Source of the DNA: JAKQDH01 sp029558835 | GTDB taxonomy: Bacteria > Planctomycetota > Phycisphaerae > UBA1845 | NCBI GenBank assembly: GCA_035356615.1 | Contig: DAOQSN010000035.1 | Coordinates: forward strand, 1 to 56,100 | Length of the DNA: 56,100 nucleotides | Reading direction: 5' to 3' | Shown here: positions 7,871 to 15,447 of the stretch, piece after piece | How positions within the stretch are numbered: position 1 is the first letter of the stretch | Layout of the letters: each line of letters starts with the position of its first letter | Made by a program: the position numbers and the translations under genes | The notes under the pieces: generated by a model | Seen by the model: the letters and a program-made list of their open reading frames with translations, nothing else | Databases searched by the model: none | Told to the model about the DNA's origin: nothing

Positions 7871-9697
7871 GTGAAAGGACTCGTGGTAGGCGCTGACGCG
7901 GGGGGCGAATCACCGGCGGAATCGCTGGGGCTCGCCCCCAGTGTCGGTCGGCGAACGCCCGTACGCTGGGCGCTGCCTGCCGTGCTGCTGCTGGCGGTCG
8001 CACTCGCCTGTCTGCCCGGTCGGACGCGCATCCCGCCGGATGTCGGCGCGGATTACTACTATCAGCTCATCGCGGCCGAGAGGTTCCATCAAGGTCTCGG
8101 GCTTACATCGCTGCAACCGAAAGCGCCGAACCAGCCGTGGACGTGGCGTTACGACTATGGCTGGCTGACGCAGTGGCCGCCGGCGTATTCGCTGTTGGTG
8201 GTGGCGGTGCGCCGGGCGCTGAACTGCACGGCCATCGAGGCGTGCCAGTGGATCAACGTGGTGGCGTGCGCGGCCGCGTTGGTCGGGTGGTTCATTTGGG
8301 TCCGCCGGTGCGTACCGCGTGGAGTAGGGGGTACGGTGCTGGCGGTCGTGGGTGCGGGCAGCGCCGTGCCCACGGCCTCGCTGATCAACCCGGCCACGGA
8401 CACGTTACTCGTGGCGTTGCTGCCGTACGTGCTACTGCTCGCGGTGCGGGCCGGCGAGTCGATGCGGCCGGCACCGCCCACGGCACCGGCACGGGCGCAC
8501 ACGCCACTCCTTGACTCGGTGTTCGCCGGCCTGGCGTGCGGCGGGCTCGTATGGATCCGCTACGCGGCCGTATTCGTGCCGCTGGCGGTGGGGGCGTACT
8601 TGGCGCTCCTGTGGCTGAGTGACGTGGCGCGGGTACGCCGCAGGCAGGGGGCCACCCCTCCGCTTGTTGGCGGTCGCGGTTCGGAGCGGTGCGGCGCGGC
8701 GGAAGAAGGCGATTCGGCACCGAGAGGGATGGGTTTCGGTGTCCTGCTGACCTGCGCGGTGTCAGCGGCCCTGCCGGTGTTGGCGCTCATGGCGCTGCAC
8801 CGCGTCATGGCACCTGAGGTGCCCGCGCAGGAGCAACTGAACCTGGGCCATCGCGTGGTGCTTGAGGCGTCGCCGCGCCTGCTGGGCGAGGCGTGGTGGA
8901 CGTACACGGCTCTGAAGTTCTACGATTACCACTGGTTCGGTCACTGGGTTTTCGCGCTCTGGCCGGCGGCCCTGCTGGTCGGCGTGGTGATCGTATCCCG
9001 TGCCCGGCGCGCGGTAGTGCGTTTCCTGGCGAATCCGGCGACGGGATTGAGTGGGATGTTGCTGGTGGCGCTGCTGGGTCTGCTGGTCGGCAGCACGGCC
9101 GTGTTCGGGGACAAGTACCATTACACGACGCTGGAGCGGTACTACCTGCCGGGGCGGCCGTTGTATTTCGTACTCTTTGTAGCGCCGCTGCTGCTGACGC
9201 GGGGGAAGGTGGCGCGGGCGCTGGTGGCGGTGGGCCTGCTGCTGGCGGCGTACTGGACGGTCGGTTATGAGTGGCGCCGCCCGTATCAGCGTTGGCTGGC
9301 GGCCGGGCGACCCGTGACGCCCTACGGCTGCTGGGCCACGGCGTTTTCTCCGGGGGCCGACGCACTGTTTGAATGGCTCAAGGCCCAGGCAGCGCCGGAG
9401 GTGGTCGTCGTCAGCAACTTCCACGACCACCTCGCGTTGGAGACGGGGATTCCGGCCGTCCCGTTGCCTGATGATCCGGCGACCCTGGACGACTGGAGCG
9501 AACGCATTCGCGCCGTTCGGGGCGTGCCTCAACTCCGAATTCTGTTCGTGCTCGACCCGGACAACCATTACCGCAGCTACTTCCTGCCCCCGCCTGAAGA
9601 AGTCGTGCGTCGCTTCGGTCTGGAGCAGCGTGCGGCCACTCCCTCCGCGATCTCGGCGTGGGTGTACGAGTTCCAGGGCGAGCCGGACTCCAACTGA
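7871..9697 (+). CDS. Polytopic membrane protein, GT-C glycosyltransferase-like
   Basis: 608 residues with about ten hydrophobic segments. After the first one (~residues 35-53), the loop has DVGADYYYQLI and an aromatic stretch ending in QWPPAYS, resembling the first periplasmic loop of ArnT/PMT-type GT-C enzymes, which use polyprenyl-phosphate sugars. A soluble C-terminal part (~residues 500-608) has no motif I recognise. The GTG start at 7871 has GAGGGA two bases upstream; the first 30 residues are hydrophilic, so a later start is possible. The divergent GT2 gene could supply the donor. The function is a weak family-level guess; conserved hypothetical membrane protein is the safe reading. Confidence 0.7.
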   Translation: MKGLVVGADAGGESPAESLGLAPSVGRRTPVRWALPAVLLLAVALACLPGRTRIPPDVGADYYYQLIAAERFHQGLGLTSLQPKAPNQPWTWRYDYGWLTQWPPAYSLLVVAVRRALNCTAIEACQWINVVACAAALVGWFIWVRRCVPRGVGGTVLAVVGAGSAVPTASLINPATDTLLVALLPYVLLLAVRAGESMRPAPPTAPARAHTPLLDSVFAGLACGGLVWIRYAAVFVPLAVGAYLALLWLSDVARVRRRQGATPPLVGGRGSERCGAAEEGDSAPRGMGFGVLLTCAVSAALPVLALMALHRVMAPEVPAQEQLNLGHRVVLEASPRLLGEAWWTYTALKFYDYHWFGHWVFALWPAALLVGVVIVSRARRAVVRFLANPATGLSGMLLVALLGLLVGSTAVFGDKYHYTTLERYYLPGRPLYFVLFVAPLLLTRGKVARALVAVGLLLAAYWTVGYEWRRPYQRWLAAGRPVTPYGCWATAFSPGADALFEWLKAQAAPEVVVVSNFHDHLALETGIPAVPLPDDPATLDDWSERIRAVRGVPQLRILFVLDPDNHYRSYFLPPPEEVVRRFGLEQRAATPSAISAWVYEFQGEPDSN

Positions 9698-10037
9698 TCC
9701 GCCCAACCGGTGAACGACGCATGGCCGCCGTGGGCACGGGACGGCCCCGCGGTGGCGCGCGCGAGCGCTCGTCCACGGATGGGGCAGATTTCGCAGATGC
9801 GGTCATGGCTCCGCCGGGCGGTACGTCGGCGACGTCCGGGGGGGCAGAGAGAGGAGTTTTGTCGTCAGGCCTGTTGATGGGGGAGAATGCGGCGCCCGGG
9901 GCGGCCGGTGAGGTGGTGGCACCCCTACTCAACATGCACGCTCCCCACGGAGCGAAGGCGAGCTGGAAGCGGAATGGCGGGCGGTTCGCGGCGGTCCGGT
10001 GCTGGAGGCGGTTGCGGTCGTGCCGCCGTTGTTGAGA
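9698..10037. other. Intergenic region, no convincing gene
   Basis: Between the GT-C-like gene and repeat copy A2. An open frame from 9721 exists, but its translation is low in hydrophobic residues and shows no motif. Nothing else is seen. Confidence 0.4.
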
Positions 10038-10149
10038 ACGTGTTTAGCGTGGGTGCCATGCCCACCCCCGCCGCAGGCGGGGGTGGGCATGTGCTGCGGC
10101 ATGCGGAGGCATGCTTACCCGTGACCGCGGTCGCGGGTAAGCATGGCAG
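10038..10149. repeat. Interspersed palindromic repeat, family A copy 2
   Basis: Second copy of the ~113 base element at 7737-7849, same orientation, with a few substitutions (for example GCGGCATGCGGAGG versus GCGACATGCAGAGG). Such near identity at 2.3 kb distance suggests recent spread or gene conversion. Confidence 0.75.
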
Positions 10150-10182
10150 CCACGACGCCAAAGACGCTAAGCACATACCTTG

Positions 10183-10211
10183 TTGACACCACGCTGCTTC
10201 GGTTCCACAGT
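10183..10211 (+). promoter_or_regulatory. Possible promoter for rph
   Basis: Perfect -35 TTGACA at 10183-10188, 17-base spacer, weak -10 CACAGT at 10206-10211. It lies about 60 bases before the rph start. Confidence 0.4.
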
Positions 10212-10269
10212 AGCTGTATGGGCGGCCCAATGACGGACCCGCCGACCGGAACCGAAAGGAAGCAGCCCG

Positions 10270-11028
10270 GTGCCTCGACACCACGGGCGACGACCAACCG
10301 AGTTGCGTCCGGTACGAATCACCCGGCGGTTCACGCGGTACGCGCCGGGGTCGGTGCTGGTGCAGGCGGGCGAGACCCGCGTCCTGTGCACGGCCTGCTG
10401 GCAGGCAGGCGTGCCGTCGTGGCGGGCCGGGCAGGGGGTCGGCTGGGTTACGGCGGAGTACGACATGCTGCCGGCGTCCACGCCTCAGCGCCGGCCACGC
10501 AGCCGCCAGCGCCTCGACGGACGCACCCAGGAAATCCAGCGTCTGATCGGGCGGTCGCTGCGCGCGGTCGTGGATCTGCCGACACTCGGGGAGAACTCCA
10601 TCCTTATTGACTGCGACGTGCTGCAAGCCGACGGGGGGACCCGGACGCTCAGCATCACGGGCGCCTACGTGGCCGTGTGCGACGCGGTGCGGGCGGCCCT
10701 GCGCGCGGGCTGGATCGAGCGCGATCCGGTCCGGGAGGCGGTGGCGGCCGTCAGCGTCGGTCGGGTGGGCGGCCGCCTTTTGCTCGATCTTGATGCCGAA
10801 GAGGACAACGCGGCCGAGGTGGACATGAACGTCGTCATGACCGCCACCGGGTGCCTGGTCGAGGTCCAGGGCACGGGCGAGCAGGGTACCTTTACCCGCG
10901 AGGAGCTGGAGACGTTGCTCACGCTGGCGACCAAGGGGGTCCGTCGCCTGCTGACTGTGCAGCAGGAGGCGTTGGGGGGCGCTCGCCCCGCGTCGCGCCG
11001 TCTGCGGCGGGAGGGAGGCAAGCGATGA
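10270..11028 (+). CDS. rph: Ribonuclease PH
   Basis: 252 residues; phosphorolytic 3'-5' exoribonuclease that trims tRNA 3' ends. The start HGRRPTELRPVRI matches the family N-terminus (R-x-D-G-R-x-x-x-x-R-P-V). GWVTAEYDMLP, R-x-x-x-R-x-R-L-D-GRTQEIQRLIGRSLR and the catalytic-site ILIDCDVLQADGGTRT are typical, as is VDMNVVMT near the C-terminus. GTG at 10270 is preceded by AAGGAAG at a suitable distance. The stop overlaps the next start as ATGA, so translation with the lipoprotein gene is probably coupled. RNase PH is often next to an ITP/XTP pyrophosphatase; here that gene follows one gene later. Confidence 0.95.
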   Translation: MPRHHGRRPTELRPVRITRRFTRYAPGSVLVQAGETRVLCTACWQAGVPSWRAGQGVGWVTAEYDMLPASTPQRRPRSRQRLDGRTQEIQRLIGRSLRAVVDLPTLGENSILIDCDVLQADGGTRTLSITGAYVAVCDAVRAALRAGWIERDPVREAVAAVSVGRVGGRLLLDLDAEEDNAAEVDMNVVMTATGCLVEVQGTGEQGTFTREELETLLTLATKGVRRLLTVQQEALGGARPASRRLRREGGKR

Positions 11029-12005
11029 CCGGGTCGGCCACGCGCCTGGACTCCGGAGTTCGCGGCCGGTCGAAGCCGTGGGCACACGCCCCGGGACGTG
11101 TCCCACCGCTCGCGCGGGGCGGGGGAGCAGGTTTGTGCATTCGAGGGACGTCCTCGGTCCCGCTGGCCTCACCCCTACCCCTCTCTCGGGGGGAGAGGGG
11201 TTCTCTGCGGTGCTTTGGGGCTTCGTTCTGGGCAGCGGTCCTCTGCGGCCTGGTGGCGTTCGTGGGGGGGTGTGCGACCCCGCCGAAGGGGACTCCGTGG
11301 ACGATCCTCTGCCTGGAGTTGCAGGGGCGGTATGCGGTCCAGACGGCCGGCGAGATCGGCGAGGCGCTGCGCCGCACGCCGGGCATCCGGGCGAAGGAGG
11401 TCTCCGTCCGCGACGACGATGACGGGTTCAGCCGGGTCTACTACGGCACCTACTACCGCCAGACCGACCCCCAGACCGGGAAGCGTACCACGCCGCCGCA
11501 GATGGTGGCGGACCTGAACCTCATCAAGGGGCTCGGCAACGAGAAGGGGCAGTATTTCTTCCGCCAGGCCATGCTGGTGCGGCAGCCGCAGCCGGACGTC
11601 GGCAACCCGGAGTGGGCGCTGCGGCGCAGCTCGGGCATGTATACCCTGCAAGTGGCCGTTTTCGAGCCGACTGACGACTTTGCGGAGTACAAGCAGGCCG
11701 CGGCCGACCTCTGCGCGTACCTGCGCCAGCGCGGCTTCGAGGCGTTCTACCACCACGGCAACGCGTGCAGCATGGTGACGGTGGGGGCGTTCGGTCCGGA
11801 GGCGATGGTCCGTCGCGACGGGCAGCCGGCGTACAGCGACGAGGTTCTCGCTTTGCAGCGGCAGCCGGAGCTGCGTTACAACCTGCTGAACGGCGCGCCG
11901 TATCGCCCGCTGGTAGACGGGAAGCGGCTCGACCCGGTACCGTCGCAGCTTGTGCTGGTGCCCGGTCACGAACCGGAGGAGGGCGTATTCCGACCCGGCC
12001 CCTGA
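11025..12005 (+). CDS. Lipoprotein with SPOR-like domain
   Basis: 326 residues if read from the ATG that overlaps the rph stop. A hydrophobic segment (AAVLCGLVAFVGGC, ~residues 71-84) ends in a lipobox-like GGC, which suggests a lipid-anchored exported protein. The middle and C-terminal part (YTLQVAVFEPTDDF...LRQRGFEAFYHH...VTVGAFG) looks like a SPOR/sporulation-related repeat, a fold that binds denuded peptidoglycan. The first ~65 residues are odd: they are encoded partly by a palindromic repeat (11168-11204), so the signal sequence would sit far from the N-terminus. The original start was probably nearer the signal segment; no ATG/GTG is left there. Its 3' end overlaps the following pyrophosphatase if that starts at CTG 12002. 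Confidence 0.7.
   Translation: MTGSATRLDSGVRGRSKPWAHAPGRVPPLARGGGAGLCIRGTSSVPLASPLPLSRGERGSLRCFGASFWAAVLCGLVAFVGGCATPPKGTPWTILCLELQGRYAVQTAGEIGEALRRTPGIRAKEVSVRDDDDGFSRVYYGTYYRQTDPQTGKRTTPPQMVADLNLIKGLGNEKGQYFFRQAMLVRQPQPDVGNPEWALRRSSGMYTLQVAVFEPTDDFAEYKQAAADLCAYLRQRGFEAFYHHGNACSMVTVGAFGPEAMVRRDGQPAYSDEVLALQRQPELRYNLLNGAPYRPLVDGKRLDPVPSQLVLVPGHEPEEGVFRPGP
11168..11204 (+). repeat. Family R palindrome (copy R1) inside a coding region
   Basis: CTCACCCCTACCCCTCTC followed by TCGGGG and GGAGAGGGGTTCT. It is the same element as the cluster at 55180-56048, with the CTCACCCC tail to the left. It is in frame with the lipoprotein gene and gives residues LASPLPLSRGERGS. Confidence 0.75.
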
Positions 12006-12010
12006 CCATC

Positions 12011-12604
12011 GTGCTGGCGACCACGAACCCCGGCAAGGCGCGGGAGGTGCGCACGGCCCTGGCGGGGCTGGCCATCGACCTGCGCACGTTGGCTGACTAT
12101 CCCGGATTGCCGCCCGCAGTGGAGGACGGCGACACGTTCGAGGCCAACGCCCGCCTCAAGGCCCTTCATTACGCCCGCCTGATCGGCGAATGGACGCTCG
12201 CCGACGACTCCGGGTTGGAGGTGGATGCTCTCGGCGGAGCGCCGGGCGTCCATTCCGCGCGCTACGCCGGCCCGGAGCACGATGACCGTGCCAACAATGC
12301 TCGCCTAGTGGCCGCCTTGGCCGGGGTCCCTGCGGAGCGGCGGACAGGCCGCTTCCGCTGTGTGTTGGCCCTCGCCCAGCAGGAGCGGGTGTGCCTGACG
12401 GTGACAGGGGCCGTGGAGGGACGCATCGTGGACGACCCGGCCGGTGCCAACGGCTTCGGCTACGACCCCCACTTTTTCCTGCCGGCGCTGGGCGTGACGA
12501 TGGCCCAGCTTTCGCCGGAGAGGAAGAACGCCCTCAGCCACCGGGGCCAGGCCCTGCACGCCCTGCGCCCGGCCCTGCTGGAGTTGCTGGAGGGCGAGCG
12601 CTGA
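12011..12604 (+). CDS. rdgB: ITP/XTP (non-canonical purine NTP) pyrophosphatase
   Basis: 197 residues from GTG. It hydrolyses dITP, ITP and XTP to the monophosphates, keeping deaminated purines out of nucleic acids. Motifs: LATTNPGKAREV at the N-terminus, DGDTFEANARLKA, ADDSGLEVDALGGAPGVHSARYAG (the family signature), GANGFGYDPHFFLP and SPERKNALSHRGQAL. Start: GTG at 12011 leaves the first beta strand slightly short; a CTG at 12002 (LTIVLATTNPGK) fits the family better and would overlap the upstream stop as CTGA. It is the third gene of an rph-lipoprotein-rdgB unit. Confidence 0.92.
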   Translation: MLATTNPGKAREVRTALAGLAIDLRTLADYPGLPPAVEDGDTFEANARLKALHYARLIGEWTLADDSGLEVDALGGAPGVHSARYAGPEHDDRANNARLVAALAGVPAERRTGRFRCVLALAQQERVCLTVTGAVEGRIVDDPAGANGFGYDPHFFLPALGVTMAQLSPERKNALSHRGQALHALRPALLELLEGER

Positions 12605-12613
12605 GGAAAAAGG

Positions 12614-12641
12614 TTGCTCACGCGCCGGGCGCGGCTATAAT
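12614..12641 (+). promoter_or_regulatory. Promoter for the arginine decarboxylase-agmatinase unit
   Basis: -35 TTGCTC (12614-12619), 16-base spacer, consensus -10 TATAAT (12636-12641). Transcription would start near 12648, about 45 bases before the TTG start. Confidence 0.6.
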
Positions 12642-12692
12642 GCCCTGCTTTGCGTGGAGAGACCGTTTCCCCTTTGTTGGCGGAGCGCGGCA

Positions 12693-13247
12693 TTGACAGA
12701 ACCACTTGTTCCGAAGGCGTTGTTTTTCACCAAAGGCGCCGGGAAGCACCGGAATTACCTGCAGTCGTTCGAGGAGGCGTTGCGCGTCGCGGGGATCGCC
12801 AGCTACAACCTGGTGCGCGTCAGCAGCATCTACCCGCCGTACTGCAAGATCCTCACGCGTCAGAAGGGGCTGGAACTGCTGACCTCCGGTCAGATTGTGT
12901 TCTGCATCATGGCCGAGTGCCGGACCAACGAGCCGAACCGCCTGGCCGGCGCGGGCATCGGGCTCGCCCTGCCCGCCGATCACGGCAAGCACGGCTACGT
13001 CGCCGAACACCACGGCTTCGGCATGACCCAGAAGGCGTGCAGCGACTACGTGGAAGACATGGCCGCCACCATGCTCGCCACCACCCAGGGCATCGACCTG
13101 GACCCCAACACCGCCTACAACCAACGCAAGGACATCTACCGGGCGCAGGGGCTGGTGGTGAGGACGCGAGCCGTCGTGCAGACGGTGGAGGGTGACAAGA
13201 ACGGGCTGTGGACCTGCGCGGTCGCGGCGGCCGTGTTCATCATGTAG
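12693..13247 (+). CDS. pdaD: Pyruvoyl-dependent arginine decarboxylase
   Basis: 184 residues from TTG at 12693, which has GGAG seven bases upstream; an in-frame GTG at 12654 is an alternative. It converts arginine to agmatine and CO2, the first step of the agmatine route to putrescine. The proenzyme cleaves itself between two serines to make the pyruvoyl group; the matching site is VSSIYPPYCK with S44-S45. Further family motifs are FFTKGAGKH at the start, SFEEALRVAGIASYNLV, and GYVAEHHGFG in the C-terminal part. Length fits the family. It is followed after 17 bases by agmatinase, the next enzyme. Confidence 0.93.
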   Translation: MTEPLVPKALFFTKGAGKHRNYLQSFEEALRVAGIASYNLVRVSSIYPPYCKILTRQKGLELLTSGQIVFCIMAECRTNEPNRLAGAGIGLALPADHGKHGYVAEHHGFGMTQKACSDYVEDMAATMLATTQGIDLDPNTAYNQRKDIYRAQGLVVRTRAVVQTVEGDKNGLWTCAVAAAVFIM

Positions 13248-13264
13248 CTGCCCCGGCGTTGCCC

Positions 13265-14137
13265 ATGCACACCGTCCCCCAGAACTTCCTGCGCATCGAA
13301 CCGCGGTACAGCGGCTACGCGCGGGCGCGGTTCGCCGTGCTGCCGGTGCCGTACGACGCGACCACGACGTTCCAGGGCGGGACGCGGAATGCCCCGGCGG
13401 CCATCCTCACAGCGTCCGAGCATTTCGAGCTCTTCGACGAGGAAACGCAGACCGAGGCGTTTCGCGCCGGCGTCGCCACGCTGGAACCCGTGGAGCCGCA
13501 CCAGGGGGGTCCGGGCGCCATGCACGAGGCCCTCTTCCGCCACACCCGCCGTATCATCCGCGACGGCAAGTTCCTCCTTGCCCTCGGCGGCGAGCACAGC
13601 ATCTCGTCCGCGCTGGTCCGCGCGGTGATGACGCGGCAGCGGAAGCTCTCCGTGCTCCAGATCGACGCCCACGGCGACCTGCGTGACACCTGGCAGGGCT
13701 CACCGTACTCGCATGCCTGCGTGATGCGGCGTATCCTCGACCTGGGCGCAGCGATCGTCCCAGTGGGCATCCGCAGCCTGTCGCTCGAGGAACATCGGTT
13801 CGTGCGCCGACAGCGGATTCCAGTCGTCACCGCCCGTGACTGCCACACCGATGACACCTGGATCGACCGTGTGCTGAATGCCCTGGGCGAAACAGTCTAC
13901 GTCACCATCGACATCGACGGCTTCGACCCCTCCTGTGCTCCGGGCACCGGCACGCCGGAACCGGGTGGGCTGGACTGGTACCAGGTGATCGGCCTGCTGC
14001 GTCTGGTGGCGGCCGAGAAACGCCTCGTCGGCGCCGACATTGTGGAAGTCATGCCCATCCCCGGCTCGGCCGTCACCGAGTTGCTGGCCGCTCGGCTGGC
14101 GTATAAGCTGATCACCTACGTCAGCGCGGGAGAGTAG
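13265..14137 (+). CDS. speB: Agmatinase (ureohydrolase family)
   Basis: 290 residues; hydrolyses agmatine to putrescine and urea with a two-manganese centre. The metal ligands can all be seen: H111 in LGGEHSIS, D134, H136 and D138 in IDAHGDLRD, and D216 and D218 in TIDIDGFDPS. The EPGGL motif after the last pair is also typical. The start ATG 13265 is 17 bases after the decarboxylase stop, so the two genes form an operon. The arginase-like fold also includes guanidinobutyrases and formiminoglutamases, but the neighbour that makes agmatine makes agmatinase the best call. Confidence 0.93.
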   Translation: MHTVPQNFLRIEPRYSGYARARFAVLPVPYDATTTFQGGTRNAPAAILTASEHFELFDEETQTEAFRAGVATLEPVEPHQGGPGAMHEALFRHTRRIIRDGKFLLALGGEHSISSALVRAVMTRQRKLSVLQIDAHGDLRDTWQGSPYSHACVMRRILDLGAAIVPVGIRSLSLEEHRFVRRQRIPVVTARDCHTDDTWIDRVLNALGETVYVTIDIDGFDPSCAPGTGTPEPGGLDWYQVIGLLRLVAAEKRLVGADIVEVMPIPGSAVTELLAARLAYKLITYVSAGE

Positions 14138-14158
14138 GTTCGTCTCCCTCCTGCGTGG

Positions 14159-15127
14159 CTACCACCCCAGCAGATACGCAAAGATCAGCGGCGCGACGAT
14201 CGCCGCGTCGGACTCGATGATGAAGCGCGGCGTGTCGATGCTCAGCTTGCTCCAGGTGATCTTCTCGTTGGGCACCGCGCCGCTGTAGGAGCCGTAGCTG
14301 GTCGTGCTGTCGCTGATCTGGCAGAAGTAGCCCCAGAACGGCACGTCCTTCTCCAGGTCGATCCGCAGCAGCGGCACCACGCAGATCGGAAAATCCCCCG
14401 CGATGCCCCCGCCGATCTGGAAGAAACCCAGCGAGCTGCGCGCCGAAGTCTCTTCGTACCATCGCACCAGCTCGACCATGTAGTCGATGCCGGACTTCAT
14501 GCACTGCCCGTGGGGCAGCGTCCCGTCCGTGAGGTACGCGGCAAAACCGTTGCCCAGCGTGGAATCTTCCCAACCCGGCACGAACAACGGCAGGTCCCGT
14601 TCGGCGGCGGCCAGCATCCAACTGTCCCTGGGGTCGATCTGATAATGCGGTTTCAACTCGCCGGCGCGAAGGGCGGCGTACATGTACTCGTGGGGGAAGA
14701 ACCGCTGCTTGTCTGCGCAGGCCGCCTGCCAGCGCTTCAGCAGGACCGCCTTCAGCGGCAGCATCGCCTGGTCCTCGGGGATGCAGGTATCCGTCACGCG
14801 GGCCAGGCCCCGCTCGTGCAGGTCCAGCTCGTCCCGCGGGCTGAGTTGCCGGTAGTGTGGCACCCGCACGTAGTGATCGTGGGCAATCAGGTTGTAGAGG
14901 TCTTCCTCGAGGTTCGCCCCGGTGCAGCAGATGGCGTGCACCTTCTTCTGCCGGATCATCTCGGCCAGGGAAAGCCCCAGTTCCGCGGTGCTCATCGCCC
15001 CCGCGAGGGTCAGGAACATCTGCCCGCCCTGGCTCAAGTGCTTCTCATACGCCTCGGCCGCGTCCTTCAGGGCGGCCGCGTTGAAGTGCCGGAAATGGTG
15101 CTCGATAAAACCGCGAACCGTCATCAT
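14159..15127 (-). CDS. Deoxyhypusine synthase-like protein (probable homospermidine synthase type)
   Basis: 322 residues, convergent with agmatinase. The DHS fold is visible: LTLAGAMSTAELG, ICCTGANLEEDLYN, the VPGWEDSTLGN segment, QIGGGIAGDFPI and, near the C-terminus, SGAVPNEKITWSKL with K294 matching the catalytic lysine (WGK in eukaryotes). DHS transfers a butylamine group from spermidine to eIF5A. Bacteria have no eIF5A, and bacterial members are thought to act on free polyamines, making homospermidine or spermidine. The position next to the two putrescine-making genes supports that role. The MM start at 15127/15124 has GGGAG five to eight bases upstream. Confidence 0.9.
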   Translation of the reverse strand: MMTVRGFIEHHFRHFNAAALKDAAEAYEKHLSQGGQMFLTLAGAMSTAELGLSLAEMIRQKKVHAICCTGANLEEDLYNLIAHDHYVRVPHYRQLSPRDELDLHERGLARVTDTCIPEDQAMLPLKAVLLKRWQAACADKQRFFPHEYMYAALRAGELKPHYQIDPRDSWMLAAAERDLPLFVPGWEDSTLGNGFAAYLTDGTLPHGQCMKSGIDYMVELVRWYEETSARSSLGFFQIGGGIAGDFPICVVPLLRIDLEKDVPFWGYFCQISDSTTSYGSYSGAVPNEKITWSKLSIDTPRFIIESDAAIVAPLIFAYLLGW

Positions 15128-15241
15128 CGTTCTCCCGACCAACGGGGGCGTGCTTTCCCGCGATCGCGTACCTGTACCGTAGGTCACGCGTCGCGGGGAG
15201 GTACCCCGATACACCAGGGGGGCGTGATCCCCACCGCCGCG

Positions 15242-15278
15242 CTCACCCCTGCGCCTCTCCCAGGGGGAGAGGGGTTCA
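15242..15278 (+). repeat. Family R palindrome (copy R2)
   Basis: CTCACCCCTGCGCCTCTC, CCAGG and GGGAGAGGGGTTCAGA: the same element as the 55-56 kb cluster, tail to the left. It lies between the DHS-like gene and CheB. Confidence 0.7.
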
Positions 15279-15314
15279 GACGCCGCACGCCGACCTCCGC
15301 ACGCCCCGCATCAT

Positions 15315-15348
15315 CAGTCCCCCAGGTCCGCAGGACCTGGGCCACCCG
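15315..15348 (-). repeat. Palindromic repeat family B, inverted copy
   Basis: CAGTCCCCCAGGTCC, GCA and GGACCTGGGCCACCC: the reverse complement of the 7681-7711 unit. Apart from these repeats the 15128-15447 gap shows nothing. Confidence 0.65.
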
Positions 15349-15447
15349 GCGGCCGGTGAGGGCATGGCGTCCGATACCCGCGCCTAGCGTGACCGCGGCA
15401 TCGTGCCGGAGGGGTTCCAGCATGTCAACTGGGAAATCAGGGACGCA

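Noticed and set aside
9721..10035. Possible 104-residue gene between the GT-C-like gene and repeat A2
   Set aside because: No ribosome site, no motif, composition typical of GC-rich noncoding sequence, and it runs into the repeat.
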